From Trichomonas tenax (taxonomy: Eukaryota; Parabasalia; Trichomonadida; Trichomonadidae), in contig JALKBU010000906.1 of NCBI GenBank assembly GCA_023091735.1, positions 1 to 21,145 on the forward strand: 21,145 nucleotides of DNA, written 5' to 3'. Numbering within the stretch: position 1 is the first letter of the stretch; the number at the start of each line of letters is the position of its first letter. This document shows positions 17,847-21,145 of this stretch, piece after piece. The notes beneath the pieces were generated by a model. That model was not told the DNA's origin. It searched no databases and worked only from the letters and a program-made list of their open reading frames with translations. A program made the translations under genes and the position numbers.

Positions 17847-17945
17847 CAAAACTTGTTGTTTTTATCATCTTCTTGGTACACATGTCACTAAATCATGCAA
17901 GCAGTGACATTTGTACGGAGAAGAAGACTAAAATAAGAAGTTTTG
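17847..17945. repeat. Hairpin H4: 43-nt arms, 13-nt loop
   Basis: Arms are 17847-17889 and 17903-17945, complementary ungapped at 35 of 43 positions, with two more G-U pairs. Perfect segments at the base (CAAAACTT) and near the loop (ATGTCACT) flank scattered single mismatches, as in animal-type microRNA precursors. The right arm carries GGAGAAGAAGACTA. Confidence 0.8.
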
Positions 17946-18085
17946 AAAATATCTCGAATTTGATTATGATTTGAAATAGTTTTCAACATTCCCATCATTT
18001 CGTAGGCCTCTCTTCAATCATTACCATATTATAATCAATGTTATTTACTATTTTTGAACCCAATTCTAAAAAAACATAGTAATAG

Positions 18086-18170
18086 TTGTTCTATTCCAAT
18101 ACTCTCAGTGACAACATCACCTATCACATGTGTGAGTGACACTGTCGCTGAGAATATGGGGATATAATAA
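18086..18170. repeat. Hairpin H5: 35-nt arms, 15-nt loop
   Basis: Arms are 18086-18120 and 18136-18170. The core TCTCAG/CTGAGA and CCA.TA/TA.GG pairs are interrupted by several mismatches or wobble pairs. The loop includes CACATGTGTG, close to the tip of H2. Confidence 0.55.
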
Positions 18171-18207
18171 TATGATGAAAATCAATGATCAAATTTCACT
18201 ACAACTT

Positions 18208-18294
18208 TCTATTTCACTGAATGCAAATGGTGCACTAGGACTAGTGATTACATTGATCCAGTTCTAGTGCACCATTTGTATTCAGTGGGGGAGA
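18208..18294. repeat. Hairpin H6: 35-nt arms, 17-nt loop
   Basis: Arms are 18208-18242 and 18260-18294. The 28 inner positions (CACTGAAT, then CAAATGGTGCACTAG) pair with only two mismatches. The basal seven pair mostly through U-G wobbles, which would favour an RNA structure over a DNA one. Confidence 0.8.
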
Positions 18295-18370
18295 TTTCAT
18301 GATTTAAAAAAATAGCTAAATGTTTAATAAAACAAGACTGATTGGTCTCATATAAAAATGTAGAACATTC

Positions 18371-18460
18371 AAAAATATAGGTTTTACGAACTTCCCTGTT
18401 GTCAAGGTCCTCTCAGAAACCCTATTAGCAGCGAGGGCAGGACGGAAAACCTAACTTTTT
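18371..18460. repeat. Hairpin H7: weak stem
   Basis: TAGGTTTT near 18378 pairs with AAAACCTA ending at 18453, with patchy pairing inward (ACG/CGG, CCCT/AGGG). This is the least perfect member of the series and more speculative. Confidence 0.4.
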
Positions 18461-18495
18461 AAAATACATTAAATTATCTGCCTGGAATGTTGTTT

Positions 18496-18574
18496 TTCCG
18501 GGTGTAATTGATATACTGATGGTGTTGTGGTATCACTCTCCACAGCACCATCGCTATATTGCTTACATTCAGAG
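18496..18574. repeat. Hairpin H8: 35-nt arms, 9-nt loop
   Basis: Arms are 18496-18530 and 18540-18574. The inner 28 positions pair at 22 Watson-Crick and 4 wobble positions (TGTAA, ATATA, GATGGTG, TGTGG). The basal seven pair at six positions counting wobbles. It is compact and typical of a small-RNA precursor. Confidence 0.75.
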
Positions 18575-18594
18575 TGAATTTCAAAATGTCGTCA

Positions 18595-18691
18595 ATATCT
18601 TTGTTATCTATTCATCTTCACAGTATAGAAGCCAAAAAACAACGTGTTGTGTGACTTCAACACCGTGAAGATGACTAGTTAACAAAGATAT
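18595..18691. repeat. Hairpin H9: 39-nt arms, 19-nt loop
   Basis: Arms are 18595-18633 and 18653-18691, complementary ungapped at 33 of 39 positions. Long perfect blocks are ATATCTTTGTTA and TCATCTTCAC. The right arm carries CCGTGAAGATGACTA and GACTTCAAC, recognisably related to the right arm of H2 (GGCTTCAATAACGAGAAGAA). Confidence 0.85.
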
Positions 18692-19918
18692 CGCAAACGA
18701 AGATTAATGTTTATGTGTTTATATAGCTAATTGCAGTAGAATCATAATCTACAACGTATTAGAGTCATTGTTATGCTAAAATATAGAGAATTTGATATTT
18801 TTGACATATTGACATGTAAAAGATAATAAATGAAGTGTAAAATTGTTTTTTAAATAAATATCATGATTAAAGTTAAGAGAATATTTTTATTGTATATTCA
18901 TATTCTAATCATGTGGTAAATGCTAGTAAACATATAAAAAGTACACATTAAGCGAGATAAATATAATTAAAATAAAATGCGGATATTATGGTTAGTTATT
19001 GCAGGTGTATATTTGGTAATGTGTGTGGTAATATATAGTATAGTCAGGCTTTGAATATATCAATCAGAAGTGCCTGAAAATGCAAAAAAGGAAAAACAAG
19101 TGCAAAAAAGTGACAGTTTTTAAGTTCCAAAATAGATTGTTGCATATAGAATATACATTACAAATACCACATATTACATTTCTGAGTCCTTTCAATATTT
19201 GAGAAGGCAAGCCGTCGAGATATAATCATGCTCAATAAAGTATTATGAATATGTTTGTATTTTATTGTAAACTATACAATAATCTGACTCATAGAATATA
19301 TTGTGAGAACGTATACGAAATATGTTATTTATATTAGGTTATCTTTATATAGCACATTGTTCTTTTACGTAATTCAATATTTCTGTACAATTTTTCAGAG
19401 AATTCAAAAATGGCTTCTTAAATAACTATGTCATTCTGGTATATATTATTTATAGTATTATGTTTAAATATTGAAAATCATTTTATTTTTTCTCAAAACC
19501 CTTATAAAAACATATAATGATGAATACACAACAATATAATATGATTTATTTTGATTTTTATTCTTCATCTCAATATTTTTCTCTTCTCAAATCTTCTTTT
19601 TTCATAAATTTATGTGGTAATTGTTATAAATTATGTTTCTTATATTTAATATTTTATCCAATTTAACATTTTAATATAAAGTGACAGGATTTCTTCAGGT
19701 TTTAAATTTTATTAATTTACATATTTTAATGCGGCAATTCAAACACACAATAAAACCATCGATTAATATTTGACTTTTATATTTCATTTTCATATTGAAT
19801 AGTAGTAAAAACGTTATAATTACTCAGGTGACTCGCATATCGAATATAATCGCTTTTCAGATATAATTTTCGCCTTTGTTAGTACACAAAATCGATAATT
19901 ATCAAATTGCATAAATAC
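18692..19918. other. AT-rich spacer, nothing recognised
   Basis: About 1.2 kb between the main hairpin cluster and the two distal hairpins. I see no gene, tRNA or long dyad. TTGACATGTAAAAGATAATA near 18810 recalls the GACATGTAA motif of the left-edge repeat. Confidence 0.4.
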
Positions 19919-20004
19919 CATCAAAAGTGATCAATTCATAACACAAGCTCTCCAGAACAGCGAATGTCTATGGAATCTGTGCTATCAATTGATCATTTTT
20001 GATG
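19919..20004. repeat. Hairpin H10: ~27-40-nt arms
   Basis: CATCAAAAGTGATCAATT at 19919-19936 pairs with AATTGATCATTTTTGATG ending at 20004 with one G-U wobble. Pairing continues inward (ATA, CACA) with three mismatches over the first 27 bases, then becomes irregular. Confidence 0.7.
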
Positions 20005-20033
20005 AAATGAATTAACTGATATCTAAATATCGT

Positions 20034-20085
20034 AGATCGCTTTGTTTGTCTAATGCCATGACAAACTGATGCACATAAGCGATCT
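20034..20085. repeat. Hairpin H11: perfect 9-bp base with inner stem
   Basis: AGATCGCTT at 20034-20042 pairs with AAGCGATCT at 20077-20085. Inside, TTTGTC and GACAAA form a second stem around a 9-base loop. Outward, TATCTAA near 20020 and TTAGATA near 20100 could extend it with bulges. It starts 30 bases after H10. Confidence 0.55.
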
Positions 20086-20440
20086 TCTTGTCATTATATT
20101 AGATAAATAAAGAGACTATTGTAGGTCGATAATTGGGTATTTTGGTTTATCGCCTTTTCTACGACTCCCTTTGGGTTCCTCTGTCACTCCAAGATGATGG
20201 AAGCTCTTCTCTTATCTATTGTAGGTATAACTGCATGTTAATAATATAGATGTAGCCTATATTAAATCTCAGAATTTATAAATATATTAACAAAATCAAT
20301 TATAATTAATACATTCATAAACAGTGTGATTATAGATTATTATTTTAAGAATATGAGACTCTGTTTTTGTATTTTTAAAAAAGCATTAATTTAACTTATT
20401 TAGTATTTCCATTTCTTTTAATAAGAAATTGGTGCTTTTC
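20086..20440. other. Spacer with a short direct repeat
   Basis: TATTGTAGGT occurs at about 20118 and 20218. Between them is a pocket with more G and C than its surroundings (20120-20210). AGATAA/TTATCT near 20101 and 20212 could close it into a loop, but the inner pairing is poor. I cannot identify an RNA gene here. Confidence 0.35.
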
Positions 20441-21021
20441 AGGGGGTTCTGAATATGTGAATAGCATTTGCTTGTCTATTTAACTTGAGGATCTCCATGC
20501 CTCCATGAGATTTCAGCGAATTTTGACATGTAAAATAACGAAAGTCAATATTTCCGACACTTATTATCTGATATTTGTCGTGTAAAGTCGAAAATTTGAT
20601 ATGTAATGTTACCAATGAGCAAATATTGTGTGAACTTGAGGTAGCATAACTTTATGTATGCTCGATGTATGGGCAAAGGAATGCCGTTTGACTCCTGCGC
20701 GTAGCGTATTTTTTCTTTTCTATTTTTTGATTTTTCGACTGGAACTCTAGCAAAAATACGCGAGCAAACGCTATAATAGTGAGATGTATTTGTTATAATC
20801 ATCAAAGAGATTCATAACAGAAGCCCATTAATGATTTGTAATGGGTTTCTGTTTGTAATCATATGATATCATGAATAAGTAATATAAGATCATGAAACAG
20901 ATTGCACCACTAGAATCAGCACCTTCAAAAAGCACGTAAATGTTTCATCAGATTCGTCCAGGAAGGGGGTCACTCGTTAAAAATCGCAAAACTCAAAAAG
21001 TTCAACGAGAAAAAAATGGAG
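20441..21021 (+). repeat. Dispersed ~580-bp direct repeat, copy 2 (left terminus missing)
   Basis: Matches 372-951 in the same orientation, including the right terminal repeat (20969-21017, GGGGGTCACTCGTTAAAAATC). No left terminal inverted repeat is found upstream of 20441. The internal stem of about 12 bp (near 20819-20850) is kept, while the AGCATAAC stem of copy 1 is reduced to six pairs. A one-base insertion near 20590 changes the minus-strand reading frame relative to copy 1. It is therefore truncated or a different insertion product. Confidence 0.9.
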
Positions 21022-21042
21022 TCTATGACAAAAGTGAACATC

Positions 21043-21126
21043 AAAAAGTGATAAGCGAACCTTAAAGTCACTTTTTAATAAATTGTCACTTTTTGGGTGA
21101 GCAATTTGTCACCTTTATAAAAAGTG
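21043..21126. repeat. TCACTTTTT/AAAAAGTGA repeat cluster at the right edge
   Basis: AAAAAGTGA at 21043, TCACTTTTT at 21068 and 21086, TCACCTTT near 21109 and AAAAAGTG at 21119 form overlapping direct and inverted repeats. This could be the terminal part of another element that continues beyond the window. Confidence 0.5.
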
Positions 21127-21145
21127 TCATAAATATCTTTGTTGT

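Noticed and set aside
17386..20085. CRISPR-like array
   Set aside because: The units are different hairpins without identical direct repeats or uniform spacers, and the genome is eukaryotic.
20120..20215. tRNA or other structured RNA in the less AT-rich pocket
   Set aside because: GGGTTCCTCTGTCACTCC recalls a T-arm, but no acceptor, D or anticodon stems can be assembled around it.

Overview
The window looks like nuclear DNA of a parabasalid protist (Trichomonas/Tritrichomonas type). The coding regions are long, intron-free, moderately AT-rich and clearly eukaryotic (Rab GDI, a Vps8-like CORVET subunit, a CLASP). They sit in very AT-rich spacers, every intact gene ends in TAA, and two or three starts have a trichomonad-style initiator (TCA+1 followed by pyrimidine and W) 9-11 bases upstream of the ATG. 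Genus and species cannot be fixed from sequence alone.

Layout. 1-1128: repeat-rich flank with a copy of a roughly 580-bp repeat, bounded by terminal inverted repeats. 1129-2535 (+): coiled-coil protein with C-terminal gelsolin-like repeats. 2664-5171 (-): CLASP-family microtubule-binding protein, convergent with the first gene. 5172-7721: no intact gene, but a perfect 244-bp inverted repeat containing a mirrored coding fragment, inside an older, diverged inverted pair of coding remnants. 7722-8063 (-): small coiled-coil gene with its own initiator. 8602-12042 (-): Vps8-like CORVET subunit with a C-terminal RING. 12635-13003 (-): broken rhodanese gene (two in-frame TAG codons and a frameshift). 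13004-14827: AT-rich spacer with two short hairpins. 14828-16144 (-): Rab GDI. 16145-20440: gene-free, but with a dense run of imperfect hairpins, mostly 70-100 bases, with 28-43-base arms and short loops. 20441-21021: second, direct copy of the repeat seen at the left edge.

The intact genes are housekeeping. Vps8 and Rab GDI both serve Rab-dependent membrane traffic; CLASP and the gelsolin-like protein both suggest cytoskeletal roles. Nothing indicates that they form one functional unit.

The most interesting part is the gene-free stretch at 16.4-20.1 kb. At least nine hairpins lie in about 1.3 kb (17386-18691), with two more at 19.9-20.1 kb. Three share a related 3'-arm motif. Their sizes, mismatched arms and clustering resemble a cluster of microRNA-like or other hairpin RNA precursors. 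This is inference from sequence only. The second interesting structure is the perfect inverted repeat at 5752-6598, which would make a long double-stranded RNA if transcribed through.
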